64,000 nucleotides of DNA from RHLJ01 sp965242845 (GCA_965242845.1 CBDETC010000002.1:186001-250000); one strand, 5' to 3'; shown: positions 17,010 through 26,855, counted from the first letter of the stretch. Program-made: numbers and translations. Notes: generated by a model from the sequence alone, not told the origin.

Positions 17010-17390
17010 CTAATGAGCTCCTGCAGCAGTGAGCATACTTGCTACTGAATTATGCTGCTGTGCTACGGCCTGATCTAAAGCCGACCAACCACGATCGTCG
17101 TGTACGTCTACCTCACTTTCGTGTTCAATAAGCAGTTGAACTATTTCTTCAAATCCATTCGTCGAGGCCCAATACAATGCGGTGGTACCCCGGTTATCCC
17201 TATGATCAATTTCTGCACCTTGATCAATCAATAAGGTCACAATATCAATATGACCATGCTTAGATGCTTTTAAAAGAGCTGTGCGATCGTGTTCGTCTTT
17301 AGTGTTCACGTCTACTCCATCATTCAGGAGCCCTTTTACTGTCTCGAGGTCGCCATTTTCAGCGGCATCAAGAAATATTTCATCATTCAT
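17010..17390 (-). CDS. Ankyrin-repeat protein
   Basis: The 126-residue protein consists of four ankyrin repeats (for example DEHDRTALLKASKHGHIDIV, DNRGTTALYWASTNGFEEIV, DDRGWSALDQAVAQQHNSVA). No signal peptide or catalytic part is seen, so it is probably a cytoplasmic protein-binding module. The start at 17390 is chosen because a strong AGGAGG lies a few bases upstream of this ATG. The longer reading frame to 17447 has no such site. A clear Shine-Dalgarno is unusual in this window. Confidence 0.88.
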   Translation of the reverse strand: MNDEIFLDAAENGDLETVKGLLNDGVDVNTKDEHDRTALLKASKHGHIDIVTLLIDQGAEIDHRDNRGTTALYWASTNGFEEIVQLLIEHESEVDVHDDRGWSALDQAVAQQHNSVASMLTAAGAH

Positions 17391-17591
17391 ATATTTCCTC
17401 CTACAGTAATTAAAATTAAGATGTGCACTTGGATTGTACTTTCCCAAACAGCCAATGTCAAATTAGAAAACCTCTTCTCAAATAAATTTCATTATATGTA
17501 CAATAAACAGTGCTTAAACGAGTAATTTCATCATTAAGACTGCTTTCATTGCAAAGCTTAAAAGTGTATCTTTTTCATCATCTACAAAATT

Positions 17592-18866
17592 ATGGATTGC
17601 AACAAATTCCCTCTTTTAAAAAGGTCAATGGGTACGTTGTTCCGAATATGTTCGGTTCTGGTGATTCTACCTCTTGCAGTCCAGGCACAAACTAGTTTAG
17701 ATCGCATCTCAAAAGCAGAACGCAGCGACGGCCTTGGCTATGTAGTTCGATATCATTTTTCACAGCCAATCGATTCTTTTACTGTTATCCAGCCAGCTCC
17801 TGACCTTATTCAAATGGAGCTTTTTGCTTCCAATATTGATACTTCAGGAATCCAAATGCCTATTGAGCAGGGTAAAATCCAGGAGGTTCGTTTATACAAA
17901 CTTGAAGGAAGTTATGGAGTAGATGTTTACCTGGACTCTGGGGTATCTGTAAAATCCCAGGCGTATGTAGATCAAAATGGTAGACATGTACTATTAGCAT
18001 TAACAAAGGCAGAACCTTACGAAGTTGAAGTTTTTACCCAACAGTTTCTTGCAAAAAACTGGTATCTGGATATTAACCCTGATAATGCCCTCGAAATAGA
18101 AACAATCCCTGCTCAACCTATAGATCCTGATGCTAACTATAATTCAGTTCGGGACAAGCTGGTCTTCGACACCATTATTATTGATGCAGGACACGGAGGT
18201 CATGATCCAGGGAATATTGGATATCGAAACGTGAGGGAAAAAGACGTTGTTCTTACCATTTCAAAAAAACTTGGCGATTACATCAACCAATACCTTCCGG
18301 ATGTTAAAGTAATATACACCAGAGATGATGATACGTTCCTGGACCTGGAAGAACGAGGACAACTAGCTAATGATGCAGAGGGAGATCTTTTTGTTTCGAT
18401 ACATGCTAATGCATTCACTTCATCGAAAGTGCGTGGAACTGAAGTATTCTTTTTAGGGCTCCATCGTAGTGAAGAGTCTTTTGAAATCATGAAAAAGGAA
18501 AATGCCATTTTCAATACTGATGGAAAGCAGTTTTATGAACTCTCAGAAGAAGATCTGCTTATTTATGAGTTAGCGCATAGTGGATACATCGCTACAAGCG
18601 AACGTATTGCTACTTTGATTGATGAACAGTTCACAAACCGGGCAAATCGAAAATCGAGGGGTGTAAAACAGGCGGGATTCCAGGTGCTTTATGAAGCTTC
18701 AATGCCAGCGATGTTAGTAGAGGTTGGTTTTTTGACAAACCCTTCTGAACAGAGATTCCTAACTAGTGATTATGGGCAGGCCATTATGGCTTCAGCCATA
18801 TTCCGAGCTATTCGTGATTATAAAGTGGAATACGAGAAAACCGAAGCATTCAATTCTTCTAATTAA
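17592..18866 (+). CDS. N-acetylmuramoyl-L-alanine amidase (amidase_3 family)
   Basis: The 424-residue secreted enzyme has a signal sequence ending near VQAQ and an N-terminal beta-rich AMIN-like domain (about residues 35-145). The zinc amidase domain runs from about residue 190. Zinc ligands are visible as His in DAGHGGHDPG, Glu in VREKDV and His in VSIHANAF, and the catalytic Glu is in LVEVGFLTNPSEQ. It removes peptides from peptidoglycan glycan strands during cell separation. A second possible start is the ATG at 17628. The uridine kinase gene follows after eight bases. Confidence 0.92.
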   Translation: MDCNKFPLLKRSMGTLFRICSVLVILPLAVQAQTSLDRISKAERSDGLGYVVRYHFSQPIDSFTVIQPAPDLIQMELFASNIDTSGIQMPIEQGKIQEVRLYKLEGSYGVDVYLDSGVSVKSQAYVDQNGRHVLLALTKAEPYEVEVFTQQFLAKNWYLDINPDNALEIETIPAQPIDPDANYNSVRDKLVFDTIIIDAGHGGHDPGNIGYRNVREKDVVLTISKKLGDYINQYLPDVKVIYTRDDDTFLDLEERGQLANDAEGDLFVSIHANAFTSSKVRGTEVFFLGLHRSEESFEIMKKENAIFNTDGKQFYELSEEDLLIYELAHSGYIATSERIATLIDEQFTNRANRKSRGVKQAGFQVLYEASMPAMLVEVGFLTNPSEQRFLTSDYGQAIMASAIFRAIRDYKVEYEKTEAFNSSN

Positions 18867-18874
18867 TCCTGTTT

Positions 18875-19498
18875 ATGAAACCTTTGATTATTGGTGTTGC
18901 TGGCGGAAGTGGTTCCGGGAAAACAACCGTAGTTAACTATATCTGCGAGCATTTTGGATCCGAAAATATGCTTCGGCTCGAACATGATTCTTATTACAGA
19001 GATTTGGGGCATCTCTCCTTTGAAGAACGTATCAAAATGAATTTTGATCATCCTTCCTCGCTTGAAACCGAGTTGCTAATTCGCCATTTAACAGCATTGC
19101 TACAGGGGTATCCGGTGGAGGTACCTACCTACGATTTTGAAGCACATACCAGGAAAGAGCAAACTATTTCTGCAAAACCAACGAATGTAATTCTGCTTGA
19201 TGGTATCCTCATCTTCAGCGAACCGGAATTGCTCGAGCTCATGGACATAAAAATATTTGTGGATACGGATGACGATATCCGATTGCTCAGACGATTGAAG
19301 AGAGATATCAGGAAACGGGGGCGTTCGGTAGAGAGTGTGTTCGAACAGTATGAAAAGTTCGTCCGTCCTATGCATCTTGAGTTTGTTGAACCAAGCAAGC
19401 GTTATGCCGACGTGATCATTCCTCGTGGTGGAAAAAATAAGGTAGCCAGGGAGATGGTCATCTCAATGATTGAGAAGAAGCTTTCTGATGACGAGTAG
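18875..19498 (+). CDS. udk: Uridine kinase
   Basis: The 207-residue P-loop kinase phosphorylates uridine and cytidine in pyrimidine salvage. The Walker A motif GVAGGSGSGKTTVV is at the start, then the substrate segment LEHDSYYRDL and FDHPSSLETELL, and LLDGILIF and RRLKRDIRKRGRS typical of Udk. Length matches the family. It sits eight bases after the amidase gene and converges with coaX, from which it is separated by an AT-rich hairpin. Confidence 0.94.
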   Translation: MKPLIIGVAGGSGSGKTTVVNYICEHFGSENMLRLEHDSYYRDLGHLSFEERIKMNFDHPSSLETELLIRHLTALLQGYPVEVPTYDFEAHTRKEQTISAKPTNVILLDGILIFSEPELLELMDIKIFVDTDDDIRLLRRLKRDIRKRGRSVESVFEQYEKFVRPMHLEFVEPSKRYADVIIPRGGKNKVAREMVISMIEKKLSDDE

Positions 19499-19510
19499 TC
19501 TCATTTTGAG

Positions 19511-19601
19511 GTAAGAATAAAGAACAAGGAGTTAAGAAGTAAGAATGGACCTAGATGTACAATCACTTCTTACTTCTCTATTATTTAATGAATATTCTTA
19601 C
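19511..19601. repeat. AT-rich double hairpin between convergent genes
   Basis: An 11-base perfect inverted pair AGAAGTAAGAA (19535-19545) with TTCTTACTTCT (19567-19577) is nested in an outer pair GTAAGAATA (19511-19519) with TATTCTTAC (19593-19601). The outer arm reaches into the last codons of coaX. It probably ends transcription in both directions between udk and coaX. Confidence 0.7.
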
Positions 19602-20344
19602 TTCCTGTGCTTTAACAGTATCTCCATCCCCCTGAAGATCAGGTTTTTTTCTATTCGGGTATTCATATCAAGCAACTCGTGAACAACTTCAGCATCTCCA
19701 CCCACCAGGAAGAGATCGAACTCTCCAAAAGTTGATTGGAACCTATCCAACTGGTTTTTGACTCCATCAATCCAAAATGCTACCTGCCCCCACTGGAGCG
19801 ATTCTTCTGTACTCTTTCCAGGAAAGAGATCCGGGATTTTTGGACTTACTTCCGGTAGCGCTGGAGCATTTTTATTGAAAATAGTGAGCAAGGGGTTTAA
19901 TCCAGGCATAATCACCCCTCCACGAAACACCCCCTCTTCATCCATAAAATCGATCGTGCATGCTGTACCGGCATCTATTACCAATACTGCTTTTCTCTCT
20001 AATGAATGTGCTCCAAGGCAACTTAAATAGCGATCGATACCTAAGGTATCAGGAGTTTTGTAATCCAGTTTTTCACTGGGTATATCACTTACAGTTAGTT
20101 CATCAACAAGGTGAGCCTGTATCTCGCCCATTATTGCATCTCTCGTTGATTCTCTAACACTCGAAAGCACAATTTTTTTGACAGGATGCAACCTGTTATT
20201 TATTTCATGAGCGGCTTCCTCTGCATATTGATAGCTGTGCACTTTCCAATTGCCCTGGTTTTTTACTGCTACCTTTACCGCAGAATTACCTATATCAACA
20301 AATAGTTCTGACTCGCTTATGGAGGAATCGAAATTGCTCATCAT
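19598..20344 (-). CDS. coaX: Type III pantothenate kinase
   Basis: The 248-residue ASKHA-fold enzyme phosphorylates pantothenate, the first step of coenzyme A synthesis. The phosphate-1 motif FVDIGNSAVKVAV, the phosphate-2 motif VIDAGTACTIDF and the GGVIMPGLN and FLVGGDA segments are as in CoaX. No BirA fusion is present. It is a single-gene unit divergent from the following SDR gene and convergent with udk. Confidence 0.93.
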   Translation of the reverse strand: MMSNFDSSISESELFVDIGNSAVKVAVKNQGNWKVHSYQYAEEAAHEINNRLHPVKKIVLSSVRESTRDAIMGEIQAHLVDELTVSDIPSEKLDYKTPDTLGIDRYLSCLGAHSLERKAVLVIDAGTACTIDFMDEEGVFRGGVIMPGLNPLLTIFNKNAPALPEVSPKIPDLFPGKSTEESLQWGQVAFWIDGVKNQLDRFQSTFGEFDLFLVGGDAEVVHELLDMNTRIEKNLIFRGMEILLKHRK

Positions 20345-20393
20345 TTTGTATTACCTTTGAAACCGAGAATATAAAATAGATAAAAGAATTCTT

Positions 20394-21113
20394 ATGGACT
20401 TAACTGGGAAAATTGCCATCGTCACTGGAGCGAGTAGTGGAATTGGAGCTGAATTTAGCAAAATACTTGTGGAGAATGGCTCTACAGTGTATGGATTAGC
20501 ACGAAGCCAGGACAAACTTCACACTATTAAAAATCATTTGGGAGATCGTTTTATCCCTATAACTCTGGATATAACTAAGTACGACGATGTAGAGCAATGG
20601 GTAGAGTCTACATTCAGTGATGAAAACCTTCCCGATATCCTGGTGAACAATGCAGGGTTGGGATATTTTGCAGATGTTGATGAACTAAGCTTGAAGGAGT
20701 GGCATACTATGATGGATGTCAATCTATCCGGTGTGTTTTACCTCACACGATTGATCACTCCTTTAATGAAGAAAAATCCGAGTGTTTGCCATATTGCCAA
20801 CATTGCATCTATCGCTGGTTTGCTGGGAAACCCAAAGCTTTCAGCCTATAACGCTACAAAGTTTGGATTGAGAGGATTTAGTGACGCACTATTCAAAGAA
20901 TTGAGATACGATGGCATAAAAGTAACCTGCTTTTTCCCTGGCACCATTGCCACTAATTTCTTTGATTCTATCGATGGCATGGAAATGCATCCCAATATGA
21001 TGCAACCCATTGATATGGCAAAGACACTAAAATATGTACTGGAAACTCCAGACAATTTCCTTATCAGCGAAATCGTAATGCGACCACTTAACCCAAAGCC
21101 TCCTTCTAATTAA
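20394..21113 (+). CDS. Short-chain dehydrogenase/reductase
   Basis: The 239-residue Rossmann-fold oxidoreductase has the classical SDR motifs TGASSGIG (cofactor binding), NNAG, and the catalytic Ser and YNATK (Tyr-x-x-x-Lys) around residues 140-160. The substrate cannot be inferred. Its stop overlaps the start of the downstream DUF4296 lipoprotein gene by one base, so the two are coupled. Confidence 0.9.
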   Translation: MDLTGKIAIVTGASSGIGAEFSKILVENGSTVYGLARSQDKLHTIKNHLGDRFIPITLDITKYDDVEQWVESTFSDENLPDILVNNAGLGYFADVDELSLKEWHTMMDVNLSGVFYLTRLITPLMKKNPSVCHIANIASIAGLLGNPKLSAYNATKFGLRGFSDALFKELRYDGIKVTCFFPGTIATNFFDSIDGMEMHPNMMQPIDMAKTLKYVLETPDNFLISEIVMRPLNPKPPSN

Positions 21114-21445
21114 TGAGACTTTACTTCATTATTCTTCTTTTTCTGGGCCTGGGATGTGGCAATCAGGAACAAATACCCAGACCTGATGATCTAATTGAGG
21201 AAGGCATATATATACAGCTATTGGTTGAACTACAGCTTCTGGATGCAATTGCATTCACCAGCTCTGACTCTCTCAATTTGGACTCTTTGATGAATGAAGT
21301 ATATATACATTATGATATTGAGGAGGATCGATTCTTGAGCTCTCATAAATATTACCAAAGTAAGCCAGATGAACATGCCGCAAGACTGGATTCGGCACTG
21401 AACATTCTAAAAAGGGAACAACAAACTTTGGAGAATAGTCAATAG
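21113..21445 (+). CDS. DUF4296 lipoprotein
   Basis: This 110-residue protein has a lipoprotein signal (LFLGLGCGN) and a helical body with RPDDLIEEGIYIQLLVELQLL and HKYYQSKPDEHAARLDSALN, matching the DUF4296 family of Bacteroidota. Members are small envelope lipoproteins without known function. Translation is coupled to the SDR gene. A perfect hairpin follows and separates it from the convergent recQ. Confidence 0.85.
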   Translation: MRLYFIILLFLGLGCGNQEQIPRPDDLIEEGIYIQLLVELQLLDAIAFTSSDSLNLDSLMNEVYIHYDIEEDRFLSSHKYYQSKPDEHAARLDSALNILKREQQTLENSQ

Positions 21446-21448
21446 GGT

Positions 21449-21494
21449 AATTAAGAATTAGGAATAGAAACTCGTTTATTCCTAATTCTTAATT
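21449..21494. terminator. Perfect 18-bp AT-rich hairpin between convergent genes
   Basis: AATTAAGAATTAGGAATA (21449-21466) is followed by its exact complement at 21477-21494, leaving a 10-base loop. It lies between the DUF4296 gene and recQ, which converge, and ends two bases before the recQ stop. The AT-rich, word-repeated composition groups it with the hairpins at 12201, 19511, 49604 and 52228. A terminator role is inferred. Confidence 0.75.
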
Positions 21495-21495
21495 C

Positions 21496-23385
21496 CTAAT
21501 TGATAAGCCCTTCCTTAACCAGGTAATCAATCCCAGCTTTCACTTTGTTTTCGGGCCAATCTAGTTGTTTAATAATAGTCTCTATATCTAACCCCTCTTC
21601 GTTTATCAAATCCATCAATTTTTTTAGCTCATCTCTCTGAAGCTGAACAGGCTTACCCTGCTGTCTCAAGCAATTATCACAATGACCACACGGCTTTGCC
21701 CCTATATCCCCAAAATAGGTGCGCAGATATACTTCTCTGCAACCCTGAGTTTGTATGTAGCCATGCATCATCTCCAGCTTTTTTAGCAGATTAGTTCGGT
21801 AATCCTCCGCCATTTTCCTCGAAACAGGAATCTCTTTCGACCTGGCTTCTAATAATCGCACCATATTTCTCTCCGAAAAGAGAGTGAACATCAATACATG
21901 GTCATTCATCATCAATACATTCAATGCTTTGACCAAAGCATTCCTGGTAATTCCCAGCTTATCAAGAACAAAATCCAGTTCCAGTTCTACCATGTTTGCA
22001 TAGGCAAAATGTCCGAATAGCCTTTCAAGCTTATCAACAAACTCTGCCTTTTCTGGATTTTGACAACGCTCTTTAAACTTAACCATCATTTCTGGACTCA
22101 AGGTAAGTTGAACGCTCACCATAGGAGGAACTTCACTCTTGGTAGCTACTACTCCAAATTGGTCCATCATGCGTATGGAAGCTTTACAAATTGGAACAGG
22201 CAGTGAAGATCTCACACTTAATTTTTCCATTTCATAGGCTACCATCTCTTCGGTACTGGAGCCAACAGCTAAATTCAAGCTGTCTCCTAAAGCTAAATAT
22301 ACCTGTTGAAGTTGTTCATATGTAGGATAATGCCGTTCTATGCGTTGCCTGGCTTTCCTATAATCTGATTCCTGGTAAAAAAGGATAGGAAAACTTGCCT
22401 CCCCATCTCTTCCTGCTCTACCGGCTTCCTGATAATAAGCCTCAATAGAACCGGGCATCTCCTCGTGAATTACGTACCGACAGTTTGGCTTGTCGATACC
22501 CATTCCAAATGCATTTGTGGCAACAACAAGTGGAGTAGTACCATTGATCCATCGAGTCTGTATTTCTCTTCTAAGATCAGGACTTAACCCTGCGTGATAT
22601 GGTTCCGAAACAATTTCCATGTTTGTAAACCGTAGTGCCCAGTCTTCACAATTTTTTCTTGTTCCACCATACATTAGCCCATCTCCTTTCACAGCAGCCT
22701 TCTGTACGGCTTCGGTAATCTTTTCTCTTTTTTGAGGAGTCTTCGTCACCCACCATGTTAGGTTTGGGCGTTCAAAACCTTTTGAAATAATTGCCGGTTC
22801 ATCAAATCCCAAAGTGGAAACAATATCTTCTCTCACTTCTGGGGTAGCTGTAGCTGTTAAAGCGAGCCATCGAGTATGCTCTGCTATGTTCCCTAGATTT
22901 TCCCGAATCTTGCGATAAGGAGGACGAAAATCATGTCCCCATTCAGAAATACAGTGCGCTTCATCAATGGCAACAAGCTGAATAGAAAGTCGCTCCATTT
23001 CAGCTTGAAATAATGGAGTATTCAATCGTTCAGGTGCACAATAAAGAAGCTTGTACATACCATTCCGAGCATTAACTAGTCTTTGTTCTACTTCATAGCT
23101 GTTAAGTGTACTATTGATGTACGTAGAAGAAATACCTCGCTCTGATAATTGATTAACCTGGTCTTCCATAAGAGCAACTAATGGAGAAATAACCAAAGTA
23201 AGTCCTTCTAAAACTGTAGCCGGAACCTGATAGCACAACGACTTCCCTCCTCCGGTAGGAAAAAGTACCAGTGTATCTGTTCCAGAGAGTACCGACTGGA
23301 CAGCTTCCTTCTGCCCTTCCCGAAATGTGTCATAGCCCCAGTACTGGGTTAAATTTTCTTGTGCCTTGATGAAAAAATCGGTCAA
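21496..23385 (-). CDS. recQ: ATP-dependent DNA helicase RecQ
   Basis: The 629-residue 3'-5' DNA helicase has the full superfamily 2 core: FREGQ, the Walker A LFPTGGGKSLCYQVPA, the DEAH box in VAIDEAHCISEWGHDFRP, TATA and the QEAGRAGRDG motif VI. The RecQ-Ct zinc site is present (CREVYLRTYF...CGHCDNC), followed by a winged-helix region. No HRDC domain is evident at the C-terminus, where a short helical segment reads EEGLDIETIIKQLDWPENKV. It works in recombination and repair of stalled forks. Confidence 0.94.
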   Translation of the reverse strand: MTDFFIKAQENLTQYWGYDTFREGQKEAVQSVLSGTDTLVLFPTGGGKSLCYQVPATVLEGLTLVISPLVALMEDQVNQLSERGISSTYINSTLNSYEVEQRLVNARNGMYKLLYCAPERLNTPLFQAEMERLSIQLVAIDEAHCISEWGHDFRPPYRKIRENLGNIAEHTRWLALTATATPEVREDIVSTLGFDEPAIISKGFERPNLTWWVTKTPQKREKITEAVQKAAVKGDGLMYGGTRKNCEDWALRFTNMEIVSEPYHAGLSPDLRREIQTRWINGTTPLVVATNAFGMGIDKPNCRYVIHEEMPGSIEAYYQEAGRAGRDGEASFPILFYQESDYRKARQRIERHYPTYEQLQQVYLALGDSLNLAVGSSTEEMVAYEMEKLSVRSSLPVPICKASIRMMDQFGVVATKSEVPPMVSVQLTLSPEMMVKFKERCQNPEKAEFVDKLERLFGHFAYANMVELELDFVLDKLGITRNALVKALNVLMMNDHVLMFTLFSERNMVRLLEARSKEIPVSRKMAEDYRTNLLKKLEMMHGYIQTQGCREVYLRTYFGDIGAKPCGHCDNCLRQQGKPVQLQRDELKKLMDLINEEGLDIETIIKQLDWPENKVKAGIDYLVKEGLIN

Positions 23386-23429
23386 CTTTTTTCTTTACCT
23401 TAGTTCATATTGAAGGTAGGAAATAAGAA

Positions 23430-24437
23430 ATGCTGCCCAAAAATAAACTCATGTTTCATTTGTTTACGAATCTATTCATCCTGTATCTCCTCTTCATACA
23501 GGTTTGTAATACTGAACCCTCTTCTACAGAGGTAGAAATCGACTACCAGAAAGAAATGCGGGTCTTTGTCCAGGAAATCTCGGCTTATGCCAGGGAGCAA
23601 GATCCTGACTTCATAGTCATTCCCCAAAATGGTCATCGGCTTGTTTCAGATAATGGCTTATGGGATGGTAACCCTGATACCTCTTACTTAAATGCCATTG
23701 ACGGTCTAGGACAGGAAAGCTTGTATTATGGATATAATGGAGATGATCTTGAAACACCTATGGAAGAAACTGATTACCTGGAGTTTTACCTGGATATAGG
23801 AAAGCAATTCGGAAAGACAGTACTTACAACCGATTATGCTTCTACCCCTTCCAAAATGGATAGCTCACTTATCTGGAATAAACAAAAAGGATATATCTCT
23901 TTTGCAGCTGACCGTAGAGCACTTGATCATATCCCTTCCTACCCTGAAAAACTAACCAACGAAAATGCAATATCAGTAGAGAAGTTATCTGATGCTCAAA
24001 ATTTCCTGTACCTGATAAATCCCGGGGCCTATTCTTCTACGGAAGCACTTATTGCTGACATAAATAGCACCAATTATGATGCAATAATTATCGATGCTTT
24101 TCATTTTGGAACTCTCCTCACAAAGACGGACATCGACCAGCTTAAAACTAAGGCTAATGGTGGAAACAGATTAGTAATCAGCTATATGAGTATTGGCGAA
24201 GCTGAAAGCTATCGATATTATTGGGATGAGAGCTGGACTCCAGGAAATCCTAAATGGATTGTTGAAGAAAACCCAAATTGGCCTGAAAATTATAAGGTTG
24301 AGTACTGGAGCAAGGAGTGGAAACAATACATTTACGGTACTGAAAGCTCTTACCTCCAGAAAATTCTCGATTCTGGCTTTGATGGTGTTTACCTGGATAT
24401 AATCGATGGTTTTGAATACTTCCTGGGATTACATTAA
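23430..24437 (+). CDS. GH114-like secreted protein (endo alpha-1,4 polygalactosaminidase fold)
   Basis: The 335-residue protein has an N-terminal lipoprotein-like signal (FIQVC) and a TIM-barrel body of the GH114/TM1410 family: DFIVIPQNGHRL, AIDGLGQESLYYG, KTVLTTDYAST, LVISYMSIGEAESYRYYW and the final GFDGVYLDIIDGFEYF. The acidic residues in YLDIID and the IGEAE segment occupy the usual active-site positions. Relatives act on galactosamine-containing exopolysaccharide. The ATG at 23451 is an alternative start. Confidence 0.75.
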   Translation: MLPKNKLMFHLFTNLFILYLLFIQVCNTEPSSTEVEIDYQKEMRVFVQEISAYAREQDPDFIVIPQNGHRLVSDNGLWDGNPDTSYLNAIDGLGQESLYYGYNGDDLETPMEETDYLEFYLDIGKQFGKTVLTTDYASTPSKMDSSLIWNKQKGYISFAADRRALDHIPSYPEKLTNENAISVEKLSDAQNFLYLINPGAYSSTEALIADINSTNYDAIIIDAFHFGTLLTKTDIDQLKTKANGGNRLVISYMSIGEAESYRYYWDESWTPGNPKWIVEENPNWPENYKVEYWSKEWKQYIYGTESSYLQKILDSGFDGVYLDIIDGFEYFLGLH

Positions 24438-24444
24438 ACAATTA

Positions 24445-24903
24445 CTACCAGGTCTCATTCTTTAGTTCCTCAATAGCTGCCATCACGTCTCGTTGACTGA
24501 TTTGACCTACCAGTTTCTCATTATCAAGAACAGGAAAACGACGAAGCCTCAACTTGAGAAATAGCTTAGCCACTTCAAAAATATTCATTGTAGGATGTAT
24601 GGTGATGGGTTCTTCGGTCATGTAATCTTTAACTACTCCCATCATTTGAGGACTGTTATTGTATTTACCACGAACTACTTCCTTTAGGCAATCACCTTCT
24701 GAAATTACCCCAACCAGCTTTCCATGTTTATCAACTACAGGACCACCTGATATCTTTTTATTGATGAGAATTTGAATGACTTCATGAAGTGGCTGATCAG
24801 GATTAAAAGTGATTAGCTTCCTGGTCATGAAATCCTGGGCCTGCAAAGCCTGTGGAACAACTTTATCCGGTTGTTTTTGCGCCGCCTTATAACTGATAAC
24901 CAT
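24445..24903 (-). CDS. Paired CBS-domain protein
   Basis: This 152-residue protein consists of two CBS domains (about residues 25-80 and 95-148) with typical motifs GGPVVDKHGKLVGVISEGD and RRFPVLDNEKLVGQISQRDV. Tandem CBS pairs bind adenosine nucleotides and signal energy or redox state. No enzyme domain is attached. A strong AAGGAGG lies just upstream of the start ATG, which is rare in this window. It is convergent with the GH114-like gene. Confidence 0.9.
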   Translation of the reverse strand: MVISYKAAQKQPDKVVPQALQAQDFMTRKLITFNPDQPLHEVIQILINKKISGGPVVDKHGKLVGVISEGDCLKEVVRGKYNNSPQMMGVVKDYMTEEPITIHPTMNIFEVAKLFLKLRLRRFPVLDNEKLVGQISQRDVMAAIEELKNETW

Positions 24904-24979
24904 GGTACCTCCTTATTTAATAGGTACCTGTTAATACAATAAAGAATCAGATTAAAGGCAAGCTTACTTAAATTTCCGC

Positions 24980-25696
24980 TTACCTTGGCCAGCCCCCTTC
25001 TTGATATAACTCTAGAATTTCTGAATCTGATAGTTCATAGTTATAAACCCTAATATCATCAATCGCCCCTTCGAAATTCTTTCTTGTCAATGATCTATTA
25101 GCTCCAATAACCATATTTATATTCGCAAAACTCACACTGCCAATAAACCCTAGCTCGCTTTCCGAAAATCTTTGACCATTAAAATAATACGTAGCTAAAG
25201 AGTCTCCTCTCACCATAGTTATATTAAACCAAACTCCTTTTTCCAATTCATCAAATACAGTCCTCCAACCTGGAGCAGCACCTTCCAGCATATAGATCTT
25301 TCCATCTTCGATCCCGACCCTTAGTACTCCATTTTCAAGTGTATGTGAATCCTGATCAATAATATTCTCTTCTGACATAGTTGAGATATTATCAGAATCG
25401 GATCTAAACCAAACCGATGTTGTTCGAATAGGTATATCGAAACTGGTATTTGTATTTATAAAATCGTTAAAGCCATCAAATAAGTAAGCGCTATTTGGGT
25501 TCCCAAATCTATCCTCTGTCAAAACCGCTTCGTAAATAAAAGACTCATTTGAGTTTCCAGTTACATCATTAGCATTTCCATTAAAAGGATAAAAAGCTAT
25601 CAGATCACCCCGATTCTCTGTTGAGCTAGAATCCGTTGTTTTACAAGCAAGAAGTGGTATAATCAATAGAATAAGAAATAACTTTAGATATCTCAT
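24980..25696 (-). CDS. LamG-domain (concanavalin-like) lipoprotein
   Basis: The 238-residue protein has a lipoprotein signal ending in LLACKT. A LamG/concanavalin A-like jelly roll follows: LIAFYPFNGNANDVTGN, AYLFDGFNDFI, WFNITMVRGDS, and the closing GAIDDIRVYNYELSDSEI plus LYQEGGWPR. These domains bind carbohydrate or protein on the cell surface. It lies between the CBS gene and leuB on the same strand, without evidence of linkage to the leu operon. Confidence 0.85.
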   Translation of the reverse strand: MRYLKLFLILLIIPLLACKTTDSSSTENRGDLIAFYPFNGNANDVTGNSNESFIYEAVLTEDRFGNPNSAYLFDGFNDFINTNTSFDIPIRTTSVWFRSDSDNISTMSEENIIDQDSHTLENGVLRVGIEDGKIYMLEGAAPGWRTVFDELEKGVWFNITMVRGDSLATYYFNGQRFSESELGFIGSVSFANINMVIGANRSLTRKNFEGAIDDIRVYNYELSDSEILELYQEGGWPR

Positions 25697-25736
25697 TCCA
25701 ACAAAAATTGTTGTTATAAATCTTTATTTACTTCAA

Positions 25737-26852
25737 TCAAATTAAAGGCAAACTTCCTTCAAATACATTATCGAAATCAGCTTCTTCTTCTATGTCAGAT
25801 TCTATAAGAAGGGCGATTATATCTCCAACTTTTGAACAAGAGATGAAGTCCTCAGGATTCAAATCAGGAGTAACCAATCCTTTTTCAATGACTTTACCAA
25901 CGGTAGTTCTTACCCGCTTAGCTTCATCATACATTTCAAAACTTTCCAACATCATTGCTGCTGATAAGATAGTTGCGACTGGATTGGCTATATCCTTTCC
26001 GGCCGCTTGAGGGTAGCTGCCATGAATAGGCTCATATAAAGAAGTATCCCGGCCAACTGATGCAGAAGGTAGTAAACCAATAGAGCCAGTAATCACACTG
26101 GTTTCGTCAGAAATAATATCCCCAAACATATTTTCAGTCAGAATTACATCAAACTGGTTGGGTCGCTGGATAACCTGCATGGCTGCATTATCAACAAATA
26201 AATACTCCACTTCAATATCAGGATAGAGCTCTGATAACTTCTGGACCGTCTCCCTCCATAAACGAGAGGTTTCCAGCACATTCGCTTTATCTACAAGGGT
26301 GAGTTTCTTTCTTCTTCTTTCGGCAGCTTCGAAGGCCATTTTTGCGATTCGGGTAATTTCGTCTGAGGAATATTCGCAATGATCATAAGCCGATTTTCCA
26401 TCTTTACTTCTACCCTTCTCTCCAAAATAAATACCGCCAGTCAATTCCCGATATACCACCAAATCAGTTCCTGTAATTCGATTTTCTTTTAGTGGAGATC
26501 GTTCAATCAAAGACTCAAACAGCTGAACGGGCCGAATATTCGCATATAGTCCAAGTGTTTTACGGAGCTGAAGTAATCCTTGCTCTGGCCTCACTTTGGC
26601 TTTGGGGTCATCATCGTATTTAGGATCGCCAATAGCTCCAAAAAGAATCGCATCTGCCAACTGACACGCTTCGATGGTTTCGTCAGGTAATGGACTTCCG
26701 GTCTCATCAATCGCAGCAGCTCCAACAAGAGCGAAATCATACACAAAAACATGCTTGTACCTGTGCGATATAGCATTCAGCACTTTAATGGCTTGCTTTA
26801 CCACTTCGGGACCAATGCCATCTCCTGCAAGTACAGCAATTCTCTTTTCCAT
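25737..26852 (-). CDS. leuB: 3-isopropylmalate dehydrogenase
   Basis: The 371-residue NAD-dependent oxidative decarboxylase acts third in leucine synthesis. Visible landmarks are LAGDGIGPEV, LFGAIGDPKYD, the RRRKKLTLVDKANVLETS active-site stretch, ENMFGDIISDE and YEPIHGSYPQAAGKDIANP. Length fits the family. It is the last gene of the leuACDB cluster, three bases after leuD. Confidence 0.95.
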   Translation of the reverse strand: MEKRIAVLAGDGIGPEVVKQAIKVLNAISHRYKHVFVYDFALVGAAAIDETGSPLPDETIEACQLADAILFGAIGDPKYDDDPKAKVRPEQGLLQLRKTLGLYANIRPVQLFESLIERSPLKENRITGTDLVVYRELTGGIYFGEKGRSKDGKSAYDHCEYSSDEITRIAKMAFEAAERRRKKLTLVDKANVLETSRLWRETVQKLSELYPDIEVEYLFVDNAAMQVIQRPNQFDVILTENMFGDIISDETSVITGSIGLLPSASVGRDTSLYEPIHGSYPQAAGKDIANPVATILSAAMMLESFEMYDEAKRVRTTVGKVIEKGLVTPDLNPEDFISCSKVGDIIALLIESDIEEEADFDNVFEGSLPLI

Positions 26853-26855
26853 GAT